The position numbers and the translations under genes are program-made. Of a DNA stretch of 64,000 nt, positions 11,522 through 22,865 are shown piece by piece; position 1 is the stretch's first letter, and each line of letters opens with the position of its first letter. The notes below the pieces were generated by a model. The model was not told the origin of the DNA and did not search any database. It was given only the letters and a program-made list of their open reading frames with translations. The DNA comes from Adiantum capillus-veneris (taxonomy: Eukaryota > Streptophyta > Polypodiopsida > Polypodiales > Pteridaceae), in assembly GCA_014529385.2 (NCBI GenBank), contig CM043958.1:91335935-91399934 (forward strand). The letters run 5' to 3'.

Positions 11522-11719
11522 TCCACATTGTCAGACTCAGTCATCCTAGGTAGAACATCCATATAAGGAGAATCTTTCCCAACATCAGTGTCCATTTTAC
11601 ATGTGTAACAATACTGCAATGGGATCGAGTGAACTGTGGTTCAAATCTATGATCAAATATAAATCTGTTTCCTAGAGTATTGCTCGACCAATTACAAGAT
11701 CCACTCAAATGACAGAATC

Positions 11720-12030
11720 TTAGAACTGCAAGTAGACATGGCTTTTAGACCAGTCATGCACCATTTTTGCTTCCCTCATGAAAGGACATCCTAAGATCAT
11801 CTCAGATGTCATTGTGTGCTTGGAGAAATCCATAACAATGAAGGTATTTCTTATTTTGTGTCCAAAGACCTTGATCTTGAGATCTTCTAGCATCCCAATA
11901 GGTTTAACAATAGACCCATTGGCCATTTTTACTACTATGGTTGTGGTCCCAAGGTGTGGTCTTCCCATAGTTTCCCATCAATTTTTAGTTGCAATGCTAA
12001 CCCCAATGCCCCATCAAGGATTCCCTTCAT
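11720..12030 (-). pseudogene. Element G: PR1 retropepsin (degenerate active site)
   Basis: The frame reads ILDG-type active-site remains near 12010-12025 (DSGAG disturbed by a small indel), then VSIATKN, and MILGCPFMREAKMVHDW near 11750-11790, the hydrophobic-hydrophobic-Gly plus downstream signature. It matches PR1 of element D (AILDSGTGIAIATKEIW, DIILGRPFIRHFKMVQDW) and of element C (AILDSGAGIAIATKAV). PR1 is the protease that would cut the gag-pol polyprotein. It lies between gag and RT as in normal gypsy order. Confidence 0.75.
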
Positions 12031-12032
12031 AG

Positions 12033-13180
12033 TTAATCCCTCGGTAGTGATTGGTATGGTCGCATTGGATCGCCCTCAAAGTATTGTCCCAACTTGTTAA
12101 TAACTATTTCTACAACAGAGTTCTCATCTAGGTTGGGTTGTGGATCTAAGTGTTCCTCCTCTATTGGCATCTCCCTAGATCCATCAATCTGTGAAAATTG
12201 TGGTAGCCCGACTTTCAGTTCTCTATTGAGGAAATCTTGAAGAGCTAAGAATAGCTCGGGGTCTCCATATAGTTTGGACATGATGGTGGTTCTAACTTCT
12301 GAAGCTATGAAATCCATCAATTTGGCAATATTTAACAACACCTTTTGGGCTTCAGTCCCTTGACGTGGGAAAGATGGGATCTCCATTGCTTCGATAAGGT
12401 CAGGTTGTCCCACTGTAAACATTCTTTCCAACAAGAAGTGAGTACGCCCACTTTTCCATGACATTAAGTCACTTTCTTCTTGGATGACACTAGGTACGGC
12501 TAGGGGTCTATGGACTTTGTGAGGTTGTTGTTACATAGGGAACACTGTGTCTATAATCCGGATCTACCAAGGTGCTATCTCTAGATCCCTTTGGGTATCT
12601 TCTAACAAAATCCTTAATTCCTTGACTTGCTCGATCTCCTCTGTAGGGTTTGGGTAAGTTCCTATCTTCTTCCTGGGTCTTGGCTATTGTGGCTCATGAC
12701 GATCTTCCTTGTTGGTTTCTTTCCTAGTGGTCATTTTGGTCTCCATGGTTTCACCTAAATCAGAATCCTCTTCAGCATCGTTCATATATACGGGGTCATC
12801 ACCAGTCCCTATGTTGGTATTTGAACTAGGGTCTGACTTCACTGCTTTTTGCGATCTCTTCCTTCATGTTTTCTTCTTCTTGTGAGGTTGGAAAATTGAT
12901 GCCATGTCTCTTTCCTCAAGAATATAATTTTGTTCTTGGAGCATCGATCATGTGAGTACATTTACTGGTACCTCAGATGTACCTTGTGATAGCTCCTCAA
13001 TAACCTCAATCAAGTTTAATGGCGTGATCTTTGGTTCATTTGGATTATTCGGACATTGGCAATCAAATGATATATGAAACATCGGTTACACATGAGTATC
13101 GACATTGTAGACATGCTCGCTTGATTGATTTGCATTGATGTAGCATTATTTTGTAGCCTAAGAGGACACTCGGCTACACG
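12033..13180 (-). pseudogene. Element G: gag-protease spacer
   Basis: A frame of 143 codons (12464-12033) precedes PR1, with an acidic C-terminal half (PIEEEHLDPQPNLDENS). The segment 12465-13180 is in the same strand context but broken, with no motif I recognise. By position it is the gag C-terminal spacer. Confidence 0.5.
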
Positions 13181-13228
13181 ATGTGGACCTCCACACTCAT
13201 ATCATTGAAGAGGTGTTCTTTTGGCAGT

Positions 13229-14495
13229 TTAGTTGATATTTTGGCCTCTTGCAGCAAGAGCAGCTACTTGATAGGCAGGTATGACTTGTCCCCAATAGTC
13301 CTCCAGGTAGGATTGTGGACTTTTTTCAAGTGCATTCATTCCATAGGCAATATTAGGGTCTATATATTCCTCATAGCCTTCGAAACAAGCAATAGATGAC
13401 TCACAACCCACTGGATTCATAGAAGTGATTCTCGGATGTGGTGGTAAGAGTGTTGTTTGAACAACATTTTGGGCCCTAGGGACCATGTGTTGTGATGTTT
13501 GTTCAAGAGGTGGGGCAGGCATCAATGCAGGCACTTGAGATGTGTCTGTATATGCTAAGGTTGGTCTATTGGCCATCACGCGCTTAAATACTATGCAATA
13601 TTTAGCTTGATGACCATAGCTCCCACACTCATTGCAATTCCCATTGAATTTTACTCTAAAAGTAGGGCATTCGCTGGTACTATGTGGACCATAGCATACT
13701 GAGGGGCCATTGTTGCTCCCTTCTTGGATACATATGATTATTTTGCAGAGCACGATTGTCTCTAAGACTCTCTTGAATGGCCTTGATGAGATCTGCTAAA
13801 GTCATCTGAGATATCTTTGGCTCCTTAGCAATAGGATATAGGGTCATTGGCTGATGCCCCGATGCTTGCAAGTTAGTAGATTTAGGATCAATAGACAATC
13901 TTTCTCCTTGAATCATTAAATTATCCTCCAATTGTATCGCATTGGTGGTGACTGCTTCCCAAGTGGTGATACCTCTAATGAGTAGGCCATTGTAGATATC
14001 CTCATGTCGTAATACCTCAATGAATCTATCAAGCAATTGGTTATTATTGAAGAGCTCAATTGGATTACAATGAGAATTCAAATGCTTCAAGTGACTAATA
14101 AAATCTCTCACCGACTTTCCTTCCTCTCTTTGGGCTTTTTGAAGTTCAGATGCTACACCCCAAAGTACTCCCTCTCGTATGTATTAGGAGAACAGTCTCC
14201 TAAGAGTATGGTAAATCGTTTTTTCTTCCACCCTTAGGGTTCTATACCAATCCCCACCCTTCCCACTTAAGGTTAGGCTTAAATCATTACTCTTATGCAG
14301 GTCATTATGTTCTCCTAGAGAATCCCGTATTTGTTCAAACAGTTTGATATGCTTTCTCACATCCTCGTCTCCACTAAAATTTTTTGTGAGCTTGGCTATT
14401 TGTACTGCCTTACTTCTAGGCTCTCTATCAGGCATGTTATGCATATTCTTAGTAATAGATCGATTGATATCTTGAGCAAATATTGCCAAGTCCAT
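13229..14495 (-). pseudogene. Element G: gag capsid and zinc-knuckle region
   Basis: Capsid-type sequence begins near 14400 (KAVQIAKLTKNFSGDEDVRK, HIKLFEQIRDSLGEHNDLHK, SLTLSGKGGDWYRTL), typical of the retrotransposon gag fold. It continues in 14111-13680 (MRDFISHLKHLNSHCNP, LLDRFIEVLRHEDIYNGLL). Zinc knuckles follow: CYGPHSTSEC is degenerate, while CNECGSYGHQAKYC near 13590-13635 is an intact CX2CX4HX4C. The frame shifts at about 13700-13750 and 14150-14190. Gag would package the element RNA. Confidence 0.8.
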
Positions 14496-15490
14496 GGCAT
14501 GTTTCTTGGCATGCCCATCACTGGGGTAGGCATGGTAGCTGTGGTGTCATCCAGGTAAAGGTGAGCTAGACTTGGAAAGGTAAAGCTATCACTTGTGGGC
14601 TCAGATTGCATTGAGACCCTTGGCAAAGCAACATATGGAGGATCCATCGGACATACCAAGGGAGTCTCCATTTGCGATAAGGCTGGTTGTTTAGCCTTCC
14701 CTATATCCAAGAATCTCATGAGACCCGTTGAAGGCATGTAGATACCCTTGTTCTGTCTGTCTAGCTCAATAACCATATGGATGACCTCACAAACTCTTTG
14801 TTGTTGATCCTCTACACTAGTAGCACCCGTTGTGGATTGTAGGACATCTAACCAACCCACGTGACAGGTGTGACCTGTGTATAGGACGGTTAGGGTTTTT
14901 GTTTGTAGTTCTTATTCCGAGTTCTCATTTAGAAACACTCCATCTAGGATTGAGATGGTAGGAGTGTCCTTTGAACTAGATGCAATGTGGCTCTCTATGG
15001 GTTTACCCTTAGTGGTCGCTAACTCGATTGCTCTCCTAGCAAGGATATTGACACAGGGTCTTTTTCTTTTAACTCTCTTCATTGCTTTGCCTTGCGTAAG
15101 CTCTCAATTTTCTTTTCCCTAGTCGCAATGATATACCGCTCAACCTCTTGCACTTCAGCAAGGCTTCTACCATCAGGTAATATAACCTCGGAGGAGAAGA
15201 ACTATGAAGAGTCAGGGGGTGCAGTGAATGGAGTATTCACTTGCACACTCTCCAGGAGCATGGTGTCTACGTTGGTCATGAATGGATAATTTTTTTTTCC
15301 CACCCCCCTCATTTAAATCATTAGCCCCATGTTCGGAGCGAGTGGCTCTACTAAAGGTTTCCTTCAAGTGGCTAAGAATGCTCGACCTAGATTGTGGGCC
15401 CATGGCATGCATGTTTTGGCTTGAGCTATCAGGATAAGGCATTGGGTAACCCTCCATGACATCGTAGTAAGAGGAAGAGTCACTAGACAC
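14396..15490 (-). pseudogene. Element G: gag N-terminal region
   Basis: Two broken open stretches (15490-15212 and 14860-14396) lie upstream of the capsid and have no catalytic motif. The first is Ser/Tyr/Pro-rich (SSDSSSYYDVMEGYPMPYPD), the second Met/Pro/Thr-rich. Position and strand make them the N-terminal part of gag. Sequence between them (about 14860-15210) is frameshifted. Confidence 0.5.
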
Positions 15491-16054
15491 AATATGTGGT
15501 TCCTGAGTGGTATTACCTTAGGATTTCGCCGAGGGCCTAGAGCCTAAGGTGGAGGAATAATGAGTGCCTATGTAAATGGATACACTCTTGATGTGCTCAT
15601 CCTCTAGCACACGACCACAGCATAGGTACATGTGACCTCAACACTCTAGACATGTTGGTGATTGCCCGTGAAGGCCGCTCACCTAGTTTTTTAGGTGTTT
15701 ACAACACCCAATTTTTTTTGTATTTTTGGTCCCTTTTTTTTACTGAGACACGGAATATGGCGTATGATAGCTCAAGACGAGCATCTTGGCTAGAGGGATG
15801 GCCATACTTTACAACCCCCGATTCAATTACGTACAGTCCTCGTGATCCTAAAACTAGTCTTTTCCTAGGTGGGGAGAGTGCTAGAATTAGTAAGTCCAAA
15901 GGGTGAGTGTGAAGGGGATAGTGTTGTTTCAAGTGCAGTTCACTGAACTTTTAGAGTATCCCAAAACCAGTTTCTAGAGACCAAAAAGTCAGAAAGACCT
16001 AACTTTTGAGAGACCTGATCATGGGCAAAAAGGGATAAGCTACATTAAGCCAAA
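15491..16054. other. Junction between element G leader (-) and element D leader (+)
   Basis: No frame with motifs is visible. It lies between the 5' end of G (minus strand) and the gag start of D (plus strand), so it should hold remains of both untranslated leaders. I see no LTR end or primer-binding site for either. Confidence 0.35.
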
Positions 16055-16748
16055 GTGGGCTTGTCAACAAGGACTACCTTGAGAGTTTTGAGTAAGCCTT
16101 TTATTATGACAAATAATCCACCACCACCGTTTTCTACTCCACTCAAAGACATAAAAAAAACAATAAATATTGCAATGCCAACAATAGGGGGATTGGGAGA
16201 ATACATAGAGGAGAGGCATACTTTGATCAACAAACCAAATGTGAGATTCATTAGAACCAATGAAGCCATGCGAGTTCTTACAGATCACACTTATGAGGGC
16301 TTATATAGATTCACAAATGGCGATCCACATATCTTTTACAAGTGTGTAGAGCCCTATGTTAAAGAGTTGACCACCCATAAGAACCTCTATGCATTCACGT
16401 ATACAGATGCCCACGGAGTGCAAGTTTTGATGGTAGATAAGTATGGATGTGAGTACAAACTTGTTGATCCAATGGACCTAGAGAGATAAAGGGTACTCTT
16501 CTCTCTACTTACTTCCAACCAAAAACGATGCCAGAGTACACATTAGAGAGGATTCCACTAGGATTTTCTCCAAGACAAGAGGAGAGAGCAAGAGCCAACT
16601 TTGCCAGAGACCATGAACTGGTTAGATTGGTGACTAAACCACAATGTTTAAGACCATATCAAGTGACTCAATGTGTCAAAACAAAATACAATGGGTCAAA
16701 GGATCCATATGCTCATGTCTCACTCTTCAAACAAGCTTTGAGAGCTAA

Positions 16749-17799
16749 CATTAGGAGATTTCGGAGGTCTTTTGGAGGGCCTTTTGGAAGAGAGAGGAAA
16801 ATAAGCTCCTCCAATGAGAGAAGAGCCTACGTTATGTAGAAAAATAGATTGATATTAACAAAAATATAAAAGGTGTCCCTCTCTTCATTTAATAATCTAG
16901 TGGTCCTTGAAGATGATCACTCTCTTTCATTTAATGCGAGCACCTTTTTCAAAAGGTAGATGCAGTGCATTTGATACGGCTTACGTCATCACTAGAACTC
17001 AAAAAGTCACAAAACTATCAAGTGGTGGAAGATTTTGAAACTTTTGATACTGTCAATGCGTCCGGAACGCCCAAATATCCTAGAAATGAATGTCCGATTG
17101 CCTCGCTCCGACATCCAAAGAGGCAAAAAATTGTCAAAAAACCCTAAAAGAACATTTTACTAACGGCGCGCGAGGGGGCATTCCAAAATTTTGGAATGCC
17201 TCCTCACGCGCCGTTAGTAAAAAGCCCCTTTTTTCCTCTTTTTAGGGAGCTTCTTGAGAGGAAAATGTCAAAAAACCTCTAAAAAGGGGATTTCTTGAAA
17301 GATAAGTGTCCAAAAATCACTAAAAGGAGCTTTGTACTAATGGCACGCAGGGGGGCATTCTAGAATTTTAGAATGCCTCCTCGCGCGCCTTAAGTGAAAA
17401 ACCCATTTTTTGGGGTTTTTTGACATTTTTTGCCTCTCCAGATGTCGGAATGAGACGAGTAGACATTCGTTTCTAGGATATTTTGGCATTCCGGACGTAT
17501 TGGTGGTGTCAAAAGCCTCAAAATCTATCACTATTTGACAGTTTGTGACTTTTCAACTTTCAGTGATGACGTAAGCTGCATTGAATGCGTCGCACCTGCC
17601 TCCTGAAAAAGACGCTCGCATTAAATAAAAAAGTGACCGTTTTCAAGGACGATTGGGAATATAAATCTACTTTTTATACTGTCTGGTTGTCCTTTTGGAC
17701 GTACTCACAAGGTGCAAGTGCATTTTAAAAAAAAGTTTCTAGAGAGAGAAATACAATTTCTTACAAGGCCCTCCAAATGACCTTCGAAATTTTCTAATG
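16749..17799. mobile_element. Foldback (long inverted-repeat) DNA transposon, nearly fully palindromic
   Basis: The two ends are inverted copies: CATTAGGAGATTTCGGAGG at the left, and the complement of CATTAGAAAATTTCGAAGG at the right, continuing through GGAGGGCCTT on both sides. Inner stretches also pair, for example TCCTTGAA...ATTTAATGCGAGC (16915-16950 with 17610-17655), GCTTACGTCATCACT (16980 region with 17560 region) and the GCGCGC-containing blocks. The left half (16749-about 17275) pairs with the right half (about 17280-17799), leaving almost no unique core and no transposase. It splits the gag of element D, so it is a later insertion. A clear target-site duplication was not found by eye. 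Confidence 0.8.
17154..17223. repeat. Hairpin nested in the left arm of the foldback element
   Basis: Two arms of about 34 bases (ACTAACGGCGCGCGAGGGGG... and its complement) meet at CCAAAATTTTGG and differ at only two positions. It is a palindrome inside one arm of the larger palindrome. A diverged copy is at 17335-17400 in the other arm, where the halves pair less well (ACTAATGGCACGCAGG and CTCGCGCGCCTTAAGT). Confidence 0.85.
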
Positions 17800-18714
17800 A
17801 CAGATTGCAAATTTGCATATTCAATATGAGGGAATTGGGTTGTTGACATTAGAAGGGATAGACTTGAGTTGGTTCCAACCACTAAATAGAGATGATTTTT
17901 CTAACATAGCACAACTCTTACAAGAATTTGTAGAGGAGTTTTCAAAAAGGGAGATCAAACACGACACAGTGTCACAAATCTACACTTTCAAACAGAAAAA
18001 TAACAAGAGAGTAAAGGAAGATCTGCTTCGCTTCAACAATACATAGATAGATGTCCTATGAGAGAGCAACCGCAAGATGAGAGATTATCAGTTCTCTTCA
18101 TAGAGGGCTTGAGGAATGAAACTCTAAAAAAGGATCTACATCTAAAAGGATGCACAACGTTTGATCAAGTCACTAGATAAGCTCTATATCTAGTTGACAA
18201 TTGTAAGGCCTACAGAGAGGTGATTGAAGATACAAACAACACGACTAGTAGTGTCTCATCTCCAAAGAGAAAATCAGCAACACAAAGAGATTTTCAAAAC
18301 CCTTGGGAACCAATCATTGATCAAGTGATTGAGGGGGTGATTAGAAGAATAAACCAAAGCTACAAACAAAACCTGAATGTATGACAACCTCAATTAAGGA
18401 GATGTAATACTTGTGGAGGGGATCATCCCACTTCATGGTGTAGCACCCAGCTAAAGTTACAACATGTGCTAGGGCAAGAACCACATCTTCTGAATGATGG
18501 TAGAGTAGCAGTCAAATACACTCGCCCAACACATGTGCCACAACCTATAAAAAATTAGTACTCCATGGATGCAAATACGCTCATGTTCATAGCCAATCAA
18601 GAGTATGGTTCAAAGAACATAATCACTATAAAAAATCTATGGGACCAAATGGACAAACACCTGAAAAAGATGGGGTTGAAAATCCCTTCACATGACTAGC
18701 TTGCAGACAAAAAC

Positions 18715-19482
18715 ATGGATGACACCTCGCCTAAGAAGCCACAAACAAAGCCAGTACCAGTAAATAAGGTGGGTGAGTACTGTGAAGAAGAACAAGGAAA
18801 CATCACCTTACCACTTGAGTACAAAGGAGTAAAGACGGTTGCTATATTAGATAGTGGGACAGGAATTGCCATTGCAACAAAAGAAATATGGAAGAAATGG
18901 GGAAATCTTGCTCTTACAAAAACTTGATTGAAATTGCAATTAGCAGATGGATACATGGAGAAATTGATTGGAATACTAGAAAAAATCATTGTATCCTCGT
19001 GTGGCATAGAGTATGAGCATAGGTTTGCCACAATGAGTTTTGACAAGAGTAGAAACTCTGATATCATACTGGGTAGACCATTCATACGTCATTTCAAAAT
19101 GGTACAAGACTGGGGCTGTGACTATATCTACTTGAGACACAAAGAGGTCACTATAAAAATTAGTGTCAAAGATCATAATTATAGAGATGTAGAGCGAACC
19201 CCGGGGGAAGAATTACACTCCACAACTAAAGAGGAAAACGGGGTATCTCCTTGGTTGCAAAGCAAAGTGCATATTTGGATGTGCAAAGCATTAGAATGTG
19301 GGAGTCTTAGAAAGGAAGATTGCATCCTAGAGCGTTCAATAGAAGACGAAGCTTACATTAAGGAACCATTTTCAGAGGAGTTATTTGAACCTTTTGGATG
19401 GGATCAAATACTGGCAACTCTTGATGTTTGTGTAAATGAGGTGACCAACAAATTTTTTATTATGAAGATGGCTATGATATAA
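18715..19482 (+). pseudogene. Element D: PR1 retropepsin and downstream linker
   Basis: VGEYCEEEQGNITLPLEYKG leads into VAILDSGTGIAIATKEIW (active-site D-S-G near 18850). One in-frame stop (18925-18927) follows, then LKLQLADGYMEKLIGILEK and SDIILGRPFIRHFKMVQDWG (flap-distal ILG). The linker has HNYRDVERTPGEEL and EDCILERSIEDEAYIKEPFS, matching element C (HTYRDVMKTPIQEF, EECILERTQ). PR1 keeps its catalytic triplet. Unlike a normal gypsy pol, no RT follows. Confidence 0.8.
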
Positions 19483-19502
19483 CTCCCTGATTTACAATAA
19501 AG

Positions 19503-20100
19503 GTGTTGAAGGAAGCTAACAAAGTTTGTGAGTATGAAAGTAGAAAAGTTGAGACAGATAGCTATATCATGGACCATAAAGACAAAGTGCAAATGAAGGA
19601 AGCAGAGCAACCACGAGAATATGTCATCATTGACATACCAAAAGAATCGACAAAATCCGTTTCAAAGAAGCCGACTCTAGAAAGAGTGCAAATGAAAGCA
19701 GATCAAGAAGCAAAGTTTCCAAGTTCATCAAATGTTCAGCAAACGCAAGATCAAAAGAAGAACAGGACAAGGAAAAAAATCAATTGTCTCCTATGATGAT
19801 CAAATTCAGCATATGCAAAGAAACAAAACTCAAAATCACATGTCCAGCTGTGATAGATCCAAAAGCAACAAAGAATCTAATGTCTTATGATACGTGGATA
19901 ATGATGTAAAAGCCACCAGTCACTGAGCTAGAGGAGATAGAGTACACAAGTTCCAAAATGGTGATTCCTAGCTTTTGCAGGGCAGAAGCTGTACTCAAGT
20001 TGAGTATTGTGGAGTACAAGGATACTTTCCACATAACTTTCAACTCCCATCATATCAAAGAGAGTCTAATCCTGACAGAAAGCTGAAGGAACATCTTCTT
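19503..20100 (+). pseudogene. Element D: linker and PR2-like domain without the catalytic TG
   Basis: A Lys/Glu-rich frame (19503-19796) leads, after a shift, to SICKETKLKITCPAVIDPKA, TKNLMSYDTW, ending ESLILTES near 20085. Spacing and hydrophobic pattern parallel PR2 at 40495 (NALIDTGARVNVVS ... TMILGIPW), but the active-site triplet reads D-P-K instead of D-T-G. It is probably a dead protease fold. It starts only about 300 bases after PR1-linker, so RT, RNase H and integrase are absent between the two protease domains. Assignment is by eye and less secure than for G and C. Confidence 0.45.
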
Positions 20101-21363
20101 AACAACATTATCAAAATCCCAAAAAGAACCTAAGTCAGTGCAAAAAAGAACGTAAGTCAGTGCAAAAAAGGAGCAACCAAGCATAGCAAAAAAAGGTAAA
20201 GCTAAGGTAAACTATGAAGCATATCAACCTCGCAAGACGAATTAACCTTCAATAAGACTCCATCAAGATTCCAAGGAAGCCTCTACATCAAGAGCCAAAC
20301 TATAGACAATGCAATGGAAACCAAAACAAAAAGTCTATCAACCAAAGTTTCCATCACATCAAAGCAAGCCGAAGAGAATCAACCAAGTGATAGTATAAAA
20401 AGAGCACATCCAAGTCAAAGATCCAGTTTGGATACATGAGACACAAGTTGAACCTCAACAACAAAGGTGGGTAGCATCAAATGAGTCAATCATTTCCCAA
20501 GGATTCTTCCAAGGAAACACTAATGTTTAGGCCAAAAAGCCTAAAGTAACAACCTGGATTTACTCACCTCCAAAAATAAGTTCTACAAGGAGCAAGCCAA
20601 GCTATCAACGACAAGCTATCAACGGAATACAAACAACTCACGCAAGCAAAATAACAACAACAAAAGGTAGAAGAAAAGACCTTCCAAGTGGGCAACGTAA
20701 AAAGTATGGGTTCGAAAGTCAGACTTCAACGAAACTACCCAACACAAACAACTGAATCAGTGGATGGTTCTAGTTAAGCTACTCAAAGCACAAGGACTTT
20801 ATGAAGGTAACACACAAATACGGCTACCAAAAATTGTAGCTTAACCTGAAAAAATAAAGATCAATCAGGAAATAGAGGGCTCCATCCAAAAGCAAGAAAA
20901 TACAACCAAGAGCCAACAAAATCCAATCACAATTGAGGGTTATACAGAATCTAGATGGATACCTTGATTCCAACTACAAAATCAAGGCTTCTACAATGGA
21001 AACAATTGTATATGGCTACCAAAGCCTAGTGTCCATCAAGTCATTGAGCAAAAGAAGAAAATGCAAAAGACGGTCACACATGGACCAAAGACAAGGTGGG
21101 TTCCAAAATTGCTTGTGGAAACTCAATCACAGAGAACCCACACATCTCGACAACCATTTCTCATGCAAGATAAAGCAAAGGCTACATCAGTCCCTACAAG
21201 AGCTGAAGGACTTGTTTCACAAATTAGTGACAACATACGACAAGCAAGTGGCAAAATAAGCCAGAATATGCCAACCTACTCGACAAAATGTGGCATTCAA
21301 TGGCCAAAAAAATGGAAGAGACCTAAATTTCTAGAACTTATGGAATTGGGTTTCTGGCCTTGA
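20101..21363 (+). pseudogene. Element D: W[VIL]PK-repeat tract
   Basis: A Lys/Gln/Ser/Thr-rich region broken by many stops. Motif copies are VWVRKSDF (near 20705), IRLPKIVA (near 20820), IWLPKPSV (near 21010) and TRWVPKLLV (near 21090), the last in a 100-codon open stretch (21061-21363). The order protease-like domain then W[VI]PK tract matches the fragments at 4.3 kb, 8.3-9.2 kb and 40.5-41.5 kb. Function unknown. Confidence 0.55.
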
Positions 21364-22454
21364 ACAGGTAAGTCCAAGTCGCCATTAAAAATACATGGCA
21401 TAAAAGTCAGAGTCGGGCAGCTAAGCCACTAAATGAGCAAGGCGCTAGTCTCAAATCTTCATGTTACATTCTCTGTGGTCTAAGTGTCTTAGTTATTCTA
21501 GGTACTGCTCAAGCTGGAAGAGTTGAGCATAATTACGGTGTGTCGCTCATGCAAGTATAGGTGAACATAAGAGTTGAAGTAGTTGTAGCATAGTGGTAAG
21601 TGAAGGAGGAAGTCCAAAAGACACTCACACACTTAGCACAGTGAGGTACGAGTGGATAAGCTTCTACATCAAAAACCCTTCTTGGAAACATGGAAGCTAT
21701 TGAGATGTCCTTTGATGTCACATGTGCTACATTTATTCTTTGAAGCATCCATCAACTCCATCTCTTACACTACATGCTTTTGTTTGACAAATTTATAGTA
21801 TATGCATATAGAGTGTCTCATAATTGGTACTTTCATTAGGCACTCTTCCTTTGTTTCTCCCAAGCACTCATCTTGCATGACAGGTACTTCAAGTCCAAAT
21901 GCTCAACTCTAATAACAACATATACCAAAGGCACTTTTTTCCCACCGGGTTTTTTCCCTTTGGTAATCCAGGTTTTAAGACCCTAATCTAGAAACTCTCA
22001 TCATCGATGTCTTGTATATATTCCTTCTACATCAACAATAAGGAAATGTCTACCCAAATCTGGAGCAAAAACTGCAGATCTCCATATGCTTATCATCGAG
22101 AGAATATTTTATCTCCTCCAAGGTTGACAACAAAGCTCCATCAAACAATGGCAAGTCAAAGATGGCCTACAATGACAAGCAATGACAAATTCCACAAGAG
22201 AGTCATCAACAACAATCAAAAGTAGCTCACACAATGCTTCAACATTGGTGACCTATTGCAAAAAACTCAAATTATAGTGGACATGGAAAGCATACCCATC
22301 ATAATGTCCACATCACAAAGAGGATTGGTTCTATAAACTCAAAAACATTAAAATCATTCTTCATGGTGGCCAACATTGGAAACAAAGAGAAGACTGCACA
22401 ACGAGAAAAAACGTTGTCTCCATAATCAAAGCTCAAGTAACGTATCAATAACAT
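21364..22454 (+). other. Element D 3' region, no clear frame
   Basis: There are short frames only and no motif I recognise. A/C-rich composition continues that of the upstream tract, so it is likely decayed coding or 3' untranslated sequence of D. Confidence 0.35.
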
Positions 22455-22793
22455 GGCAGATATGAATCACTCAAGGAAGGGGGGAGTGTCATCAACGCCA
22501 AAGCTCTTCCAAAGCTAAAGACCAACCTTGAAGACAAGGATTCAACGATCAATGGAAAGATGAATAATGTCATACAAAGACAACGGACAAACAATGATAA
22601 CTACAACAAAAAATATCTCAATAAAAAGACATAAGGAGTTCCATAGTGTTGAAGCTACTGAAGTATTACAATTCAATGACGAAGACAAAAACATCAAAAG
22701 AACTCTTTACGGCAGATATGAATCACTCAAGGAAGGGGGAAGCGTTATCAACGACAAAGCACTTCCCAAGCTAAAGTCCAGCCTTGAAGACAA
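22455..22793 (+). repeat. Direct repeat carrying a polypurine-like tract
   Basis: Copies at 22455-22537 and 22711-22793 (83 bases each, about ten differences) both begin GGCAGATATGAATCACTCAA and contain AAGGAAGGGGG. That tract is almost the same as the true polypurine tract of D at 22853-22865. The 22567-22854 frame spans the second copy. Confidence 0.85.
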
Positions 22794-22830
22794 AGCTGAA
22801 GACAACCCTATGAGAAGATTGCACAAGATC

Positions 22831-22865
22831 ATGTCAAGGGACGACATGAATTAGGAAGGGGGGAA
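22831..22865 (+). promoter_or_regulatory. Conserved 16-base motif and polypurine tract of element D
   Basis: ATGTCAAGGGACGACA (22831-22846) is identical to 45575-45590 of element C. Six bases later AGGAAGGGGGGAA (22853-22865) abuts the LTR start TG at 22866. The purine tract position is that of the plus-strand primer. The role of the upstream 16-mer is unknown. Confidence 0.75.

Larger units (their letters stand above)
16055..18715 (+). pseudogene. Element D: gag, interrupted by a foldback transposon
   Basis: The N-terminal part (16055-16489) is an open frame of about 144 codons with no recognised domain. It ends in VLMVDKYGCEYKLVDPMDLE. After a stop, the capsid region begins (16528-16748: KYNGSKDPYAHVSLFKQALR), matching KYSGSGDPYDHLASFKQVLR of element C3. 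It is cut by a 1.05 kb insertion (16749-17799) and resumes at about 17806 with HIQYEGIGLLTLEGIDLSWF and EFSKREIKHDTVSQIYTFKQ. An intact zinc knuckle CNTCGGDHPTSWC is near 18408-18446. Stops follow at several points (for example after ITRPTHVPQPIKN-type sequence near 18555). Confidence 0.8.

Noticed and set aside
10961-11549. Plus-strand frames opposite element G
   Set aside because: Antisense shadows of the protease-RT linker of G.
16749-17799. Host microRNA or hairpin-RNA gene
   Set aside because: The inverted copies extend to shared transposon-like termini and the segment splits a gag gene, so a foldback element fits better. Small-RNA output is still possible.
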